The notes: generated from the letters alone by a model not told the origin. Positions 46,055-57,100 are shown, numbered from the stretch's first letter. The stretch is DNA of 64,000 bases from Phascolarctos cinereus (GCF_002099425.1 NW_018343955.1:12324001-12388000); one strand, 5' to 3'. Translations and numbers: made by a program.

Positions 46055-46835
46055 CTCTCTCCAACACACACACACACACGCACACACACGCACACGCACA
46101 CACACACAGAGCAATGAGCCTTTCTCCAACACAACAGAGAATGAATACTAAGCTCTGTCAACCCACACAAAAAATATATGATCAAAGAGCCTCTCTCCAA
46201 TACATACACATATACGTTACATACACACACTCTCACAGAATGAGCCTCTCTCCAACACACATACACACACAAAATGATTAAAGAGCCTCTCTCAAAAACA
46301 CACACATATACAGTACATACTTACACACATACACAGAATGAGCCTCTCTCCAATACACACACACACACACAATTAGAGCCCCTCTCCAATACACACAGAG
46401 TACATACACACACAAAATAAAACATAGACATACAAAATGATTAAAGAGCACCTCTCCAATACATGCACACACACTCACTCTCACAGAATGAGCCTTTCTC
46501 CAATACACACACACAAAATGATTAAAGAGCCCCTCTCTGATATGTACATATACAGTATACACACACACATACACTACACACACTCACTCTCATAGAATGA
46601 CCGTCTCTCCAATACACACACGCACACAAAATAACTGAAGAGCCTCTCTCCAATACACACACACAATACACACACACACACACGCAGAATGAGCCCCTCT
46701 CCAATATACACACACACAAAATACTCTCACACAGAACGAGCCTCTCTCCAAAATACACAATACACACTCTCACATAGAATGAGCCTCTCTCCCACACACA
46801 CACACGAAGAACGAGCCTCTCTCCAGTGCACACAC
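46055..46835. repeat. CA-rich minisatellite in NADK2 intron 1
   Basis: About 15 irregular units of some 35-75 bp each contain GAGCCTCTCTCCAATACACACACAC, often with AAAATGATTAAAGAGCC. Unit starts are near 46109, 46187, 46240, 46283, 46338, 46375, 46447, 46489, 46525, 46596, 46638, 46690, 46737, 46780 and 46813. Embedded (CA)n runs vary in length. The array ends about 120 bp from the exon 1 splice donor. Transcribed as part of NADK2 pre-mRNA it would be GU-rich. Long minus-strand open frames here arise from the lack of stops in GTGTGT and are not genes. Confidence 0.93.
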
Positions 46836-46839
46836 TTTG

Positions 46840-47960
46840 AGGCTCCGAGGGGAGATGCAGCGTGCACGAGGAAGAGCGGGCCGGGGTGTCGGGGGGCCGG
46901 GGGGCGGAGGGGACGACGGCAGGGTCAGGGCGGGTCGGGGGTCGAGGTCGGGCTCACCAGCTGCTTCAGGTCCTCCTCCGAGAGCTCCGCGTAGCGGTAC
47001 CGCTGCTGCTCGAACTCGTAGCGGGTGGTCTTGGCCACGACCACGACCCGGGCCGGGCGGAACCCGCCTGCAGGGCAGCCCCCGCCGCCGCCGCCCTCCA
47101 GCTCGCAGGCTTGGCTGTGCCGCCCGTGCCCCAGGTGCCGCCGGCCCCCGCCTCCGACGCCGCCGAGCCGCGGGCCCGCGCTCTCCGCCGGAACCCCCCC
47201 CAAGGGGCACCGCCGCGCTGTTGCGGCCGCCCGGCCCCCCGCCACGCAACGGCAGCTGCACAGCAGGAAGCCTCGGTAGCAAGTCATCGTCCGTCCGCTC
47301 GCCGGGAGCGCAGGAGCCGTTGGCGCCCCCTCCCCCCACGGCGGGAGCCCGGCCGGGGCGTGAGCTAGTCCCCGGAGCAGCAGCCGCCACCTTAACCCCG
47401 GCCGGGGAGGGGCTAAATGCAGGAGGGGGGCGGAGAGGGAGTGTGCGCGGCCCTGACCCGGGGGAGGAGGAGACGTGCCGCAACGTGACCGGGGGCGGGG
47501 CGCGGGAATGGGAAAAGACAGGGTGCGGTGGAAGGAAGCCGGAGGCGCCCGAGCATGGGCGGGCGGGGGTGCGGCGGTTTGTTTGGTTGGGGGGCCCTCA
47601 GCTACGCCTGCGCCGACTTCTCCTTATCGCGGCGCCCTTCTAGACGCACGGAGCAGCCACGCCCCTTCTCCCCCCCGCCCCCGTCTCTCCGCTCCACCTT
47701 CCCAGCCAATCCAACCTCACTGCGGCTCACTCCCACCCCGCCGAACTGGAGCAGGAAAGGAGATTGGGCAGCAGCCTGGGGGTGGGGCCGTCTGGCTGGG
47801 GAGCTCGGGGAGCCCGCCGGGAGGAATCCAGCTGGAACTGGTCCGGTGTAAGGAAGGCGTGGCTGCAGTTGTGGGTGGGGAGAGGTCTGGGTGGCAGACC
47901 CCTCCCGCCCCTGGACCACCCGGCCCTGAACGTCGCACCTTTCCTAACTTTAGTATCATA
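46840..47960. promoter_or_regulatory. NADK2: CpG island with NADK2 promoter and exon 1
   Basis: GC content and CpG density rise abruptly at the end of the minisatellite and fall again near 47960. The island holds exon 1 and at least 600 bp upstream of the start codon. Possible Sp1-type boxes include GGGGGCGGGGCGCGGG at about 47491-47506. No TATA box was seen near a plausible start site. This is typical of a broadly expressed housekeeping promoter. The transcription start cannot be placed from sequence alone. Confidence 0.9.
46958..47287 (-). CDS. NADK2: NADK2 exon 1 (coding part, start codon)
   Basis: This exon has 330 coding nt giving residues 1-110. The start MTCYRGFLL matches the recalled human start. 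An Arg/Ala/Gly-rich presequence without acidic residues at the very N-terminus fits mitochondrial import. The conserved core FRPARVVVVAKTTRYEFEQQ, then RYRYAELSEEDLKQL, follows. The donor is CAGCTG|GTGAGC, in phase 0. Compared with my recall of human, the presequence is about 10 residues longer, with a run of six glycines at about residues 65-70. Confidence 0.97.
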
Positions 47961-48039
47961 TGCACTAGTTGGATGCAGGCCAGGGCAGTGAAGCGTTGGA
48001 AGAGAGCCACGTAGCTCTTTGCATCTCTCTGATGCCTTA

Positions 48040-48260
48040 GGGTTGGAAATAGAGATGGAGAGGCAGCCTAGCACAGTGACCCACTTGGTGGACTTGGATG
48101 CAGACCCCACCTCTGATATTTAACGAGCTGTGTGCATGGGAAAGTCACTGAACCTCTGAGCATCCAAAAAATGGGCTAATGCCGCCAGCTTCACAGGATT
48201 GTTGTGAGGCTCGTATGAGTTAACATACAGAATGTAATTTACCTATAACTGTCAGTTTTT
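48040..48260 (+). repeat. MIR SINE
   Basis: GGAGAGGCAGCCTAGCACAGTGACCC, CTGATATTTAACGAGCTGTGTGCATGGGAAAGTCACTGAACCTCTGAGC and CCAGCTTCACAGGATTGTTGTGAGGCTCGTATGAGTTAACATACAGAATGTAATTTACC follow MIR order to its 3' end. Confidence 0.75.
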
Positions 48261-48309
48261 ATCAAGAGGGACCTTAGGAATCATCCTCCTTTAAACTGGG
48301 CTTGAATGG

Positions 48310-48440
48310 TTCCAAGCTAGTACAATGAAAAGAGCAATGACTTCGGAGGCAGAGGGCCTAGGTTCAAATTCTGGTTCTGCTATTTATTGCCAGTGAGCCT
48401 TGGGCAAGGCATATAACCTCTCTGGGTGTGAGTCCACCTG
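48310..48440 (+). repeat. MIR-type SINE, 5' part
   Basis: CTAGTACAATGAAAAGAGCAATGACTTCGGAGGCAGAGGGCCTAGGTTCAAATTCTGG is a tRNA-like head with B-box GGTTCAAATTC. CCTTGGGCAAGGCATATAACCTCTCTGGG follows. Confidence 0.75.
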
Positions 48441-49200
48441 TTGTTAAGGAGGAGTGAAAAGCAGACTTCCTCAGGCTAGAGCACACCCCAGGCAGTGCTG
48501 AGGCGGCACACTGGCGTCTTCCCGGAAAATGAGGCTCAATGCCTAAAGGCTTATTGCTTTGGGATGATGCAGAAAATCCTGGGGATCCCTTGATCCTCTA
48601 CTCAGTGTGTGCTAAAGGGAGGAGGGGAACGAGAAGATACTGCTTCAAAGCCACTTACTTACTAGACCAATAAGCCAGGAGTGACCCACTCAGTGGACTT
48701 TAAAGGTAGTGACTGTACTTTGGCTCTCTCTCTATCCTGCCCATGTCAACCTACTTCAGTATTTGGAAGGATTTGAGTTGAATCTTATATTTTAAAAATC
48801 TTACTCAACTTATTCACCCTTCCCGCTATTCCTCAAGGATTAAGAAAGGGCCATTTCAAATAATCATCTTTGTGCAAGCCGTAGGATCCCTTCCAGCTCA
48901 TCTGATTTCATGAACTCACAGATATAAGACATACACCCTCATAGGTAGATACAACTAAGACTGTTTGGAGGAGTCCCCTTGGGGATTAGATGTTACAAGC
49001 TTAGTGTAAAGTACCGACTGGTAGGGAGTTTAAAAGTCCTGTCTAAAGGACAAGTTTCAGATTAGCTGGACCCAGCCTTGAAAGAAATACATATTCCAAA
49101 GTGATTGGTCTGAAATAATGGATTGAAATAAAGCATAGTTTGAAGAGACAGAATTGTTACATTAATAATTAAGAAAAATTTACTGGTTCTAAATGGAATG
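48441..49200. other. Intergenic, unassigned
   Basis: No exon, RNA or clear repeat was recognised upstream of the NADK2 island. Confidence 0.5.
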
Positions 49201-49204
49201 ATTA

Positions 49205-49300
49205 GATTAGCTAAAGTTTGAGTTGGAAGGGACCTCAAAAGTCATCTAGTTTAACCTGTACCTGAGCCAGAATACAAGAAGGGATCATTCAGCTTTTGCT
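49205..49300 (-). repeat. CR1/L3-type LINE 3' end
   Basis: AAAGTTTGAGTTGGAAGGGACCTCAAAAGTCATCTAGTTTAACCTGTACCTGAGCCAGAAT is the reversed CR1/L3-like 3' end. It is very short. Confidence 0.55.
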
Positions 49301-49583
49301 TGAAGATTACAATGGTGTGTGAATAATTTGGACTGAAGTAAAGTAATTACTTCATTAGCTTCTACAGTAACCTTTAGAACTGTTAATATTAAAATTTTTT
49401 AATATATCCTTTTACTTTAGTCATTTGCTTTACATTATTTGACATTGGCTTCACAAGATTTTGACATATTAAGTTTTCATTATGAAACTACCCATCACAT
49501 CCAATATCAAGTATACCTTTGACAAACTGTCCATTTTTCCAAGGTTATATGGGTTTTCAATATGGCTTAATTCAGGCAAGTTC

Positions 49584-50330
49584 TTAGGCCATTGAATAAA
49601 GCATATTTATTTCCATTCCTTGAATATATTTCTTAGGCTTTTGTGACGTCTCATAGTTGAAGACAAATTCCACATCTACATTTGAACATTTCTGCAATTC
49701 ATGAATAATTCTGCTTCTCAGTCTATCAAGATTTTTTCTGAGGTCACATTTACTTAATAGAGTCAAAACTTCCGGCCCACAACACATTGTGAGTGAGGAG
49801 GAAGAGGATGTAGATCTTTTATAGTCTAATGAAGACATCTAGATATTACAAGCTTACCTGGACTTCTTTTGACTATGGTTTTGGTATAGCCTTCAGTTTT
49901 AAAAAGTGACTTTCATCAATGGAGTTGCATGAGTAAAAATTACCATTTTCCAGTCTTTAGTACTCTAACTTTTGTGGGGGTTTTGCCCATGCCAAGGCGT
50001 TTTTTTTCCCTTTCATCACAACAGTTAGCAGCTATTTTTAATTGTTCCTCTCGCTGTTCTTCCAACTTCAGGGTGCATATGTCGTATGAGAGAGGAATCA
50101 GCAATCCCTCTTCCTTAACCCCTCCTCCAGCTGCCAAGCCTTCTGAATATCTTTTTAAATTTTTTTTTCTTGAGGATTAATTGTTTTTAATAGCACCAAT
50201 TTGTGAGCTCTTTTTCATTTTTGACTCAACTTTCCTTTGAGCGTCAGTGTGACTGATCTTGATTCCTTGTGGGTTCAAATGATACTTGAAACTCTTGATT
50301 TCCCCACACTGACAATTACTGAAGCATCAT
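49584..50330 (-). pseudogene. Possible processed-pseudogene relic, parent unknown
   Basis: Two minus-strand open frames look protein-like rather than repeat-derived. The frame at 49940-50137 includes SYDICTLKLEEQREEQLKIA and KRLGMGKTPTKVRVLKTGKW. The frame at 49584-49838 includes DLRKNLDRLRSRIIHELQKC and EFVFNYETSQKPKK. Charged, helix-like composition and a further readable stretch upstream (about 50150-50330) suggest one decayed, intronless coding copy with stops and frameshifts. I do not recognise the family. No A-tail or target duplication was found. Confidence 0.35.
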
Positions 50331-50634
50331 CTTTAAACACTAAAACTTTTGTGCATTTCCATGCAGTAATATGCTTCCTTTGATACCCTAGAATTAAAAA
50401 CAACAAATGGGAGCAAGACTACATGTGCATGGAACAAAATCTAGCACTCAACTAAAGATGTGAAAATCAAGTCATTTTGATTTCATTTGGTCTATTTTAG
50501 ACATTCTGAATCAGTCTAGTGTAAGAAGTGGATATATGCAAACATTGCTGTTAAAAAATTAAACCATATTGTTTCCCCAAATATTTTGCAAACAATTGTA
50601 CCAACACAGCCCATGGCACTTTTTAATGACTCTA

Positions 50635-51560
50635 ATTGTTAGTAGGTTTTTCCTGTCATTAAACCTAAATTTTCCTCATTATTCTTAGTTCTGTGCTCTG
50701 AGGCCAACAAGAACCAGGATGACTCCTATACCAGGGGACAACCCTTCAAATACTCAAAGGTGGTTGTCATATCCTTCCTAAATCTCTTCTCCAGATTAAG
50801 CATCTCTAGTTCTTTTGGCTGATAATTGTATTGTATAACCTCAAGGCTTTTTATCATCCTGATCGTACTCTTTGGACGTTCCCCAGCTTAGCAATATCAT
50901 ATACAAATCCTTAGACCTTTTTCAGAATTGCTTCTAAGCCCAAATCTCCTCCATTTTGTATTTGTGAAGTACAAAACTTTACATTTATCTCTATCTTCTT
51001 AGTTTGGGCCTAGTGTTCTCATCTGATTTTTCATCTACTTGCTATCATTCCTAGGGGCAGCTAAGGGGAATAGTGCATAGAGTGCAGGGCCTGGAATTAG
51101 GAAGATTCATCTTCCTGAGGTCAAATCTGGCCTTAAACACTTAGCTGTGTGACCCTGGGCTAGTCACTTAACCCTCTTTACCTCAGTTCCTCATCTGTAA
51201 AATGAGCTGGAGAAGGAAATGGCAAAACATTATCTTTGCCAAGAAAACCCCAAATGGGGTTACAAAGTATGAGACATGACTGAAAACAACTGAACACCAT
51301 CTTTCCCAGCTCTATGCCATCTGCAAATTTGAAAACCCTGCTGTGTATGCCTTTATCATAGTCATTGATAAAAATGTCAGCCATAATAGGGTCAAACCCA
51401 GATCCCTATGACACTGTAGTAGAAAGCATTAATGACTATTCTTTGGGTCTTACCATTCAACCAAGAATATCATGAAAGATTTTGTCAGATGTAATCCTGA
51501 TATACAGGTAAAATATCATCTGCTGCATTTCCCTAATCTAAAGAGTTTAACAATCTTATA
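50635..51560 (-). mobile_element. CR1/L3-type LINE (split by a SINE)
   Basis: TCTCCAGATTAAGCATCTCTAGTTCTTTTGGCTGATAATTG, then CATCCTGATCGTACTCTTTGGACGTTCCCCAGCTTAGCAATATC, is CR1-family antisense order. Beyond the SINE, the minus frame 51178-51384 begins MADIFINDYDKGIHSRVFKF, then ADGIELG, against the CR1 reverse-transcriptase motif FINDLDEG...KFADDTKLG. GGTCAAACCCAGATCCCTATGACACT and CTTTGGGTCTTACCATTCAACCA continue it. The SINE at 51055-51295 interrupts it. Confidence 0.8.
51055..51295 (+). mobile_element. tRNA-head SINE inside CR1/L3
   Basis: GGGGCAGCTAAGGGGAATAGTGCATAGAGTGCAGGGCCTGG, GAGGTCAAATCTGGCC, TAGCTGTGTGACCCTGGGCTAGTCACTTAACCC and GAGCTGGAGAAGGAAATGGCAAAACATTATCTTTGCCAAGAAAACCCC form a full-length long-subfamily SINE ending CTGAAAACAACTGAACA. 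Confidence 0.87.
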
Positions 51561-51734
51561 TAAATGAATAAAAGGTTAGGTTGGCACAAACTCAATGAAG
51601 CCAACATCCATGACATTCTCAATGTCAAACTAAAGGGAAATTCCCCTTTGCCACATAAATTCCTTTGTATATCTTTTATATTTATTTTGTGTATATTTTA
51701 TGTGCTGTTTTCCTCCTTTCCCCACCCCCACCCC

Positions 51735-51855
51735 CAAATAGAATGTGACATCTTTGACTACTAGGACTGTTATGGTTTTTTATCTCTATATTCCAGGCAC
51801 CAGGCACAGTGCCTGGCACATAACTGGCACTCAACAAATAACTGTTAAATGAAAG
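51735..51855 (+). repeat. L2 LINE 3' end
   Basis: AGAATGTGACATCTTTGACTACTAGGACTG, then CAGGCACCAGGCACAGTGCCTGGCACATAACTGGCACTCAACAAATAACTGTTAAATGA, is the sense L2 terminus. Confidence 0.7.
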
Positions 51856-52010
51856 CATAAATCCCAGCTTTGCCATTTCTAGTTTTGTGACTTTAGGCGA
51901 GTCATTTAAACTCTCTGAGCCTCGTTTTCTTCATCTGTAAAATTAGGGGGCTGAGCTAGATGGCTTCTAAGATCCCTTCCAGCTTGAAATCTGTGATCCA
52001 ATAATTTCTT
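51856..52010 (+). repeat. MIR-type SINE, 3' part
   Basis: TTTCTAGTTTTGTGACTTTAGGCGAGTCATTTAAACTCTCTGAGCCTCG, CATCTGTAAAATTAGGGGGCTGAGCTAGATGGCTTCTAAGATCCCTTCCAGCTTGAAATCTGTGATCC are the body and tail of the marsupial MIR-like family. Confidence 0.78.
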
Positions 52011-52014
52011 TGTG

Positions 52015-52260
52015 TATACCTCATGCTTAGTCTTAATTCTGTTTCTTGAATATGCCACAATTTATTTAACTATCTCCCTGTTGTTGGACATTAGTTTATT
52101 TCCAGGTTGTTGTGGTTTTACAGAGTTTTGTTTTCTTTATAATTACATAATGCTATGATGAAAATCTTTGCACAAATAATGCTTTCTAATAACACATTCT
52201 GGGTTGATTACCAACAGTGAAATTATTGGGTCCAGAATAATAACAAACAAACAGGCTATG
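52015..52260 (-). mobile_element. Old L1 ORF2 fragment
   Basis: GAATATGCCACAATTTATTTAACTATCTCCCTGTTGTTGGACATTAG is followed by AATGCTATGATGAAAATCTTTGCACA and GAAATTATTGGGTCC. This is the same decayed L1 region as 1290-1560. Confidence 0.6.
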
Positions 52261-53424
52261 GCTACTAGGTAATACGGAGAATTGCAATAGGCTTAGAAAC
52301 TGAGCTAAAACAATACAAGGGTCTTCTGTGTGTCGAAGTGGAAATTGGTGGTGACAAAGCATTGTAGGGGATGGGGAAGGGCTGTGTTATAATGAAATCC
52401 CAGATCCTCTGGGTCAGGACAGTGAGTCAGGAATGTGAAGAAGCTCTCAAAATGTACCCAAGCCATTTGTGTTATGCTGTAGCTTATGACATAAAGGTTA
52501 CATACTAGACTCCACAGATTCAATGATTGCTTATATAGACAATATATAAGAAAAAAAACAGTAACAAAATTAGGGAATTCTCAGTACCTAAATGATCATT
52601 CTATAATTGGCTTGCGATGTTATTCAGGGACCTGTAAAATGACTATGGACACAGTAACAAAATCTATTTTGTCCTCTAATATCTCTTGCAGGATAGACTG
52701 GATTATAATATTATACTGACTTTCTCTTAATTTCTATGATTCAATTTCTGAAATGATGTTAGGTCTCTCTGTACTTACATTAATCAAATAGAATATTCTT
52801 TTTTCTTGAGCAGTGTTGGAACATACTTTTACTTTGGTTCTTCTCTTTTTGAACTCTATGTGGAACATCACCCTTCTGTTGTGACCTTACCTCAGTTATA
52901 TTTCAATTAAATTTATTTCACTTCATTTATAATTTATCAAGTTTTATTGACATCACAGTGGAATAGATAATTTGCGCATCATGCGACTTTCCCATCTCTT
53001 TCAATCCCATTTCTTTGATGATGTGCTTCATACTTCTCCGTGGTTTGTGAAATAGGTTGCAGGCCGCTCATGTACTGTGGGTCTCTTTACTATTTTTTTC
53101 ATAATCATCAGCTTAGAGGAAGTTCCTTAGTATGTTAGCTGTAGCCCCTCTGCTGAACTTATAGGGGAACATAGGCAGCAGCTGAACAAGGGAGAGAGGC
53201 ATAGATGGGTGATGATATGCATTGGTGTAGGGAGCATAGTGATAGGTCCACAAGAGTACTGGAATAAAGTTATAATTTAGTTCCTTATTAGCTTCAACTT
53301 TAGAGGATCTCAAAATTCAGGAAATATATTTTCTTTGGATCCTGAAATTCTCCCTACATATTGACTACATATTTAACATATAGTAATATAGAACCCCAGT
53401 TGCAATAGCAATGACAAAAATGAC
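52261..53424. other. Intergenic, unassigned
   Basis: No gene or repeat was recognised. Confidence 0.45.
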
Positions 53425-53527
53425 AGCTTACAAGGGGATTTGTTCTATGAAGTTTGGGATTCAAAGGGCTGCACTTGAGCACCTAGAGGGCCACATGTGA
53501 CCTCGAGGCACTGGTTCCCCACCCCTG
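53425..53527. mobile_element. Half of the palindromic hAT-like MITE
   Basis: GGGGATTTGTTCTATGAAGTTTGGGATTCAAAGGGCTGCACTTGAGCACCTAGAGGGCCACATGTG, ending CTGGTTCCCCACCCCTG, matches the right arm of the 15586-15790 element. The left arm is absent. Confidence 0.75.
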
Positions 53528-53649
53528 GTGTAGCCTCTGTAGTAGAACAATGATGATGCATATCAGAATTTGCCACAGAATCAAATATCCTGTAAGACTA
53601 AAGATGAACTCACTTTGCCCCAATTTCATGCCCACCAAGCAAGCTTTTT

Positions 53650-55262
53650 TTCTTTTTTCTTTTTTTCTTTTAATTAATTTACTCTGATTTATCAGCAATC
53701 ACTTCCATAAGCTTTTGAGTTTTAAATTTTCCTCCCTCTCCCTCCCCACCTCCTTCCCCAAGATGGCCCACAATCTGATATAGGCTATACATATACATTC
53801 CTATCAAACATATTTTTTCGCATTAGTGATGTTATAAGTAAGAATTAGAACCAATAGGAGGAACCACCAGAAAGAGGAAACAAAACTCAACAGAAGAAAA
53901 AAAAATATCAAATTTTTCCATCAAATGCTTCCATCTGCATTCAAACTCCATAGTTCTTTCTTTGGATGTGGATAGCCTTTGGAGGCCTTTGGAGATGTCT
54001 TAGATCCTTGTATTGCTGAGAAGGGTTAACTTTATCAGTATTAGTCATCACACAACGTGGCTGTTATCATGTACAACGTTCTCCTGGTTCTGCTCACTTC
54101 ACTCGGCATCAGACCATACAAGTTTTTCCAGGTTTTTCTAAAGCTGCCTGTTAATCATTTCTTATAGCACAATAGCATTCCATTACATTCATATGCCATA
54201 AACTTGTTCAGCCATTCCCCAATTCATGGGCATCCTCTCAGTTTCCAATTCTTTGCCACCACAAAAAGAGCTGCTATGAATATTTTTGTACATGTGGGTC
54301 TGAGCTGGTGCTTGGGTGCTTATGCTTGCGTATTTATCTTTGGGTGCTTGTACTTGGACCCCAATTTCTCCCTAGCCTCAGAAACACTGTCCCTGACAGT
54401 TTCTCCCCAGCCCAAGGACCCTGTGCTTAGCAATTACTCATGAGTGGGCCCCAGCAAGACCGTTATCTCTTTCCCTGGTGCAGTTACAAACAGCACCTGA
54501 AGGATTTATTAGTTTAAACTGGCTTTGCACTGGGTCATAAAGACATTCTTACCCACTACTATACTATCCTACCGCCCTACCTCGTTATCTCCATCCTGGG
54601 CTCCTCATTAACTGTGTTCTAGACTTAAGACATATGTATACTCCCTACATCTATCTTGTCAAACAAGACATTGATTGGTGGCAGACTGGACAACTCTGTT
54701 ACCCTGAACTCTGGTTGACTTAGTGACATAGCAGGCCTAAAACCACACCTTCATGTGGCCCCCCTTGTGGGCTTTTCCTAATGAACTCTGGGTAAAACGC
54801 CTGTGCAGTAGGTACAAGAAGTGCATGTTCCTTTAAGAACTGACCACTCCTTAACCACTCCCTAATCCCACCCTGAATCCCCTAGTTAGCATATTTAGCC
54901 CATGTTTTATTGTATTTTATCCTATATAAACTTTAACTGTACCTCTCTAAGGTTTCAGGAATCCTTAAGAATCCTTGCCCGCTGAAAAGCGTAACAATAA
55001 ACTTTGCCACCTTGACTTAAAGAATGCTGGAGTCTGTGAGTTCATTCCAGATGACCCATATACTTCAGTCTTTGAGGGGTCACAACCTGTCAACCTCTCA
55101 GACCGCAACAGGTCCTTTTCCCATTTGTATGATCTCTTTGGGATATAGACCTAGAAGTGCTATTGCTGGGTCAAAGGGTATACACATTTTTATAGCCCTT
55201 TGGGCATAGTTCCAAATTGCTCTCCAAAATGGTTGGATCATTTCACAACTCTACCAACAATT
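53650..55262 (-). mobile_element. 5'-truncated L1 split by a solo LTR, 13-bp target duplication
   Basis: From the A-tail (T-rich on this strand, 53650-53675) the L1 3' UTR and C-terminal part of ORF2 run to 54300. They resume at 55115-55262 after an LTR. The L1 itself is about 0.8 kb. A perfect direct repeat AAGCAAGCTTTTT at 53637-53649 and 55263-55275 brackets the whole unit, which shows that L1 came first and the LTR second. Confidence 0.93.
54301..55110 (+). mobile_element. Solo LTR of an endogenous retrovirus (fossil)
   Basis: This is an 810-bp LTR starting TGAGCTGGTG and ending CGCAACA. A 4-bp duplication GGTC lies on both sides (54297-54300 and 55111-55114). A TATA box is at 54923-54930 and AATAAA at 54996-55001. 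Four-base duplications are typical of class I (gammaretrovirus-like) elements. No internal region is present, so a provirus has collapsed by recombination between its LTRs, or only the LTR survives. Confidence 0.9.
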
Positions 55263-55275
55263 AAGCAAGCTTTTT

Positions 55276-57100
55276 GTTACTAATTCTGTTTCCCCAGTAC
55301 CTACAGTTGGGAAGAAGTTGTTTGTCCTTCATTTTTTCAAAGAAAGCCAGTGACATAATGGGTGATATCTTGACTTGTGTGTGAATTGGATTTAAGTGAG
55401 TTGTCAGCCTCACTCTCTCTTCCAAAGCCGTCAAAGTTCAGTAGCAGAACAAAAGTCAAGACCACTGGCAATGGCCCAGGATGTAGGGGATGACCTTGAA
55501 GAAGTTACCTTGGATAAGAAACACTAGCTCAGTCACTAAAAAGGAATATCACCTATTAAAAATTAAGGTAGTCTTTTGATTTCCAAGCCAGGCTCTTATG
55601 CATAAGTCCCCCAGAGGTAGTTCACTCTGGGATGAAGTAATGAAACTGAAGTCCTTAGGTTGCAAAATGGAACCTTCATTTAAAGTGCAGAATTTATCAA
55701 GTTTTGCCATTTTATAAGGCCTTACTTACCTAAGCAACCAGCTACCTGACCTCTCTCTTACATACTACTTTACTGTCAGCCCTTAGCCCTAAAGACTGAA
55801 TAGCATTTGGGAAAGATTTGCATCCTATTCCCTTTTCTGTTCGTTCTACCCCAAATGGGAAAAAGAATTGAAGAGCTGTCCATCTTTTGCTATGCAAACA
55901 GTAGCTGTTTTTAATGCCTCAATTATCTTTCTTAGTAGCCATCCCAGAATCCTTTTTTATTATTGTAAGCTTAACAGGCCCCATCAAATACTAACAAAGC
56001 TATTGCACAATGCTTTGCAAATATTGTAACTGATTGAGGGGAAAAAACCAATTCCTGCTTCACATTAATATGGTTCTAAGTATAACAATCTTAGAGATGC
56101 AGGTTATCTATTTAGTTGGTTACACTCAATCACATTTTCATTGTCAATTGCCTTCTTGTCACCATCATCAAGAATATTCCCAACTCATGTGTCCTCACCA
56201 TTCAGGCATCCTGTGCTTAGATTTGGATTTTAATTCCAGATTAAGTAAAGCATAATTAGAAAGGTAAATGTGTTGGAGAGGGGAAAGTGCTGTTATGTCA
56301 CATATATGAAGGTCAAAATAGGTGATGTTTTGGAGTGGGTGAGCTAGTAATCCAAAGCTCATGCACTAACCAAAGTCTTCTTTATCCCCAGCCCCTCACT
56401 CATAGTCTTACAGTTTTTTATTATACAGCTCTGAACAAGTTTGCTTATTTGTCTCACAGCTCACAGCAAGCCAGAAACAACCCACTAGAAGAGGAGGGAG
56501 GAGTAGGTCTATTAGAGGCAGGCACAATGACAGACAGAAAAGTGACACCTGACAGCTGATAGTTTGACATGGAGGGTGGAGGCAGGACAGTGTTAAAGCT
56601 GAGAGCTTTATTTCTCCATAGGACAATAATCTTGAGTCATCATGAAAAGGATGAGTTCTGTTCAGTATCCCCTATAATGCATTTTATAAAACTTTCCATT
56701 AAAAAGAAAAAGTTTGACATCTGAAAGAGTAAGATTCCACCTCTAATCCTATAATCCAGGTCGCTGGAAAATTCACTTTTATAAAACACTCCATTTCTTT
56801 TAAGGTGATTGCACAGTGCTTTGTATATAGGAAGTGCTCCAAAGTATTTGCTGAGTTTAATTTAGAGTGCCAGACAAGTGAAACATTACTGTAACACATC
56901 CCAGAAGTGGGTAATTTTCCATTGTTTGTTCTGCTTTGGTTGTTCCATTTTTGTGCTCCAGGCACCCTTTTCAGCCACCCAAAACTCTACAGAGCTTGCT
57001 TTGCCCTTACCTGTTCATCCTTCCGCCACTCTAGCCACACAGTAGGGCTGCCTGAAGCCCTAAGACAACTCCACCCAAGGCCAAACCCCTGTTCATGATA
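55276..57100. other. Intergenic, unassigned
   Basis: No exon, RNA gene or clearly assignable repeat was recognised. Confidence 0.45.

Larger units (their letters stand above)
1..47287 (-). other. NADK2: NADK2 gene span, exons 1-8 (3' end outside window)
   Basis: NADK2 phosphorylates NAD+ to NADP+ in the mitochondrial matrix and so supplies mitochondrial NADPH. Eight minus-strand exons were placed by recalling the mammalian protein and finding GT/AG borders: 46958-47287, 29174-29262, 28234-28322, 26638-26719, 18913-18996, 16948-17084, 9914-9992 and 6862-6957. Exon lengths (330, 89, 89, 82, 84, 137, 79, 96) keep one open frame of 328 codons plus two bases. The human protein is about 442 residues, so roughly 110 C-terminal residues are missing. 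No exon for them was seen between 1 and 6861, so they should lie left of the window. Intron 1 is the longest (29263-46957). Gene identity is very secure; the transcript ends are not known. Confidence 0.96.

Noticed and set aside
46051-46833. Minus-strand open frames of 84-103 codons rich in Cys, Val and Arg
   Set aside because: They are translations of the CA-rich minisatellite, where GTGTGT gives few stops.
46055-46835. CRISPR-like array
   Set aside because: The units vary in length, the spacers are CA runs and the setting is a mammalian intron. It is a minisatellite.
46837-48014. Long open frames on both strands in the CpG island (268, 237, 179 and 168 codons)
   Set aside because: They are Pro/Arg/Ala/Gly-rich, overlap NADK2 exon 1 in other frames and reflect high GC content. 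None resembles a protein I know.
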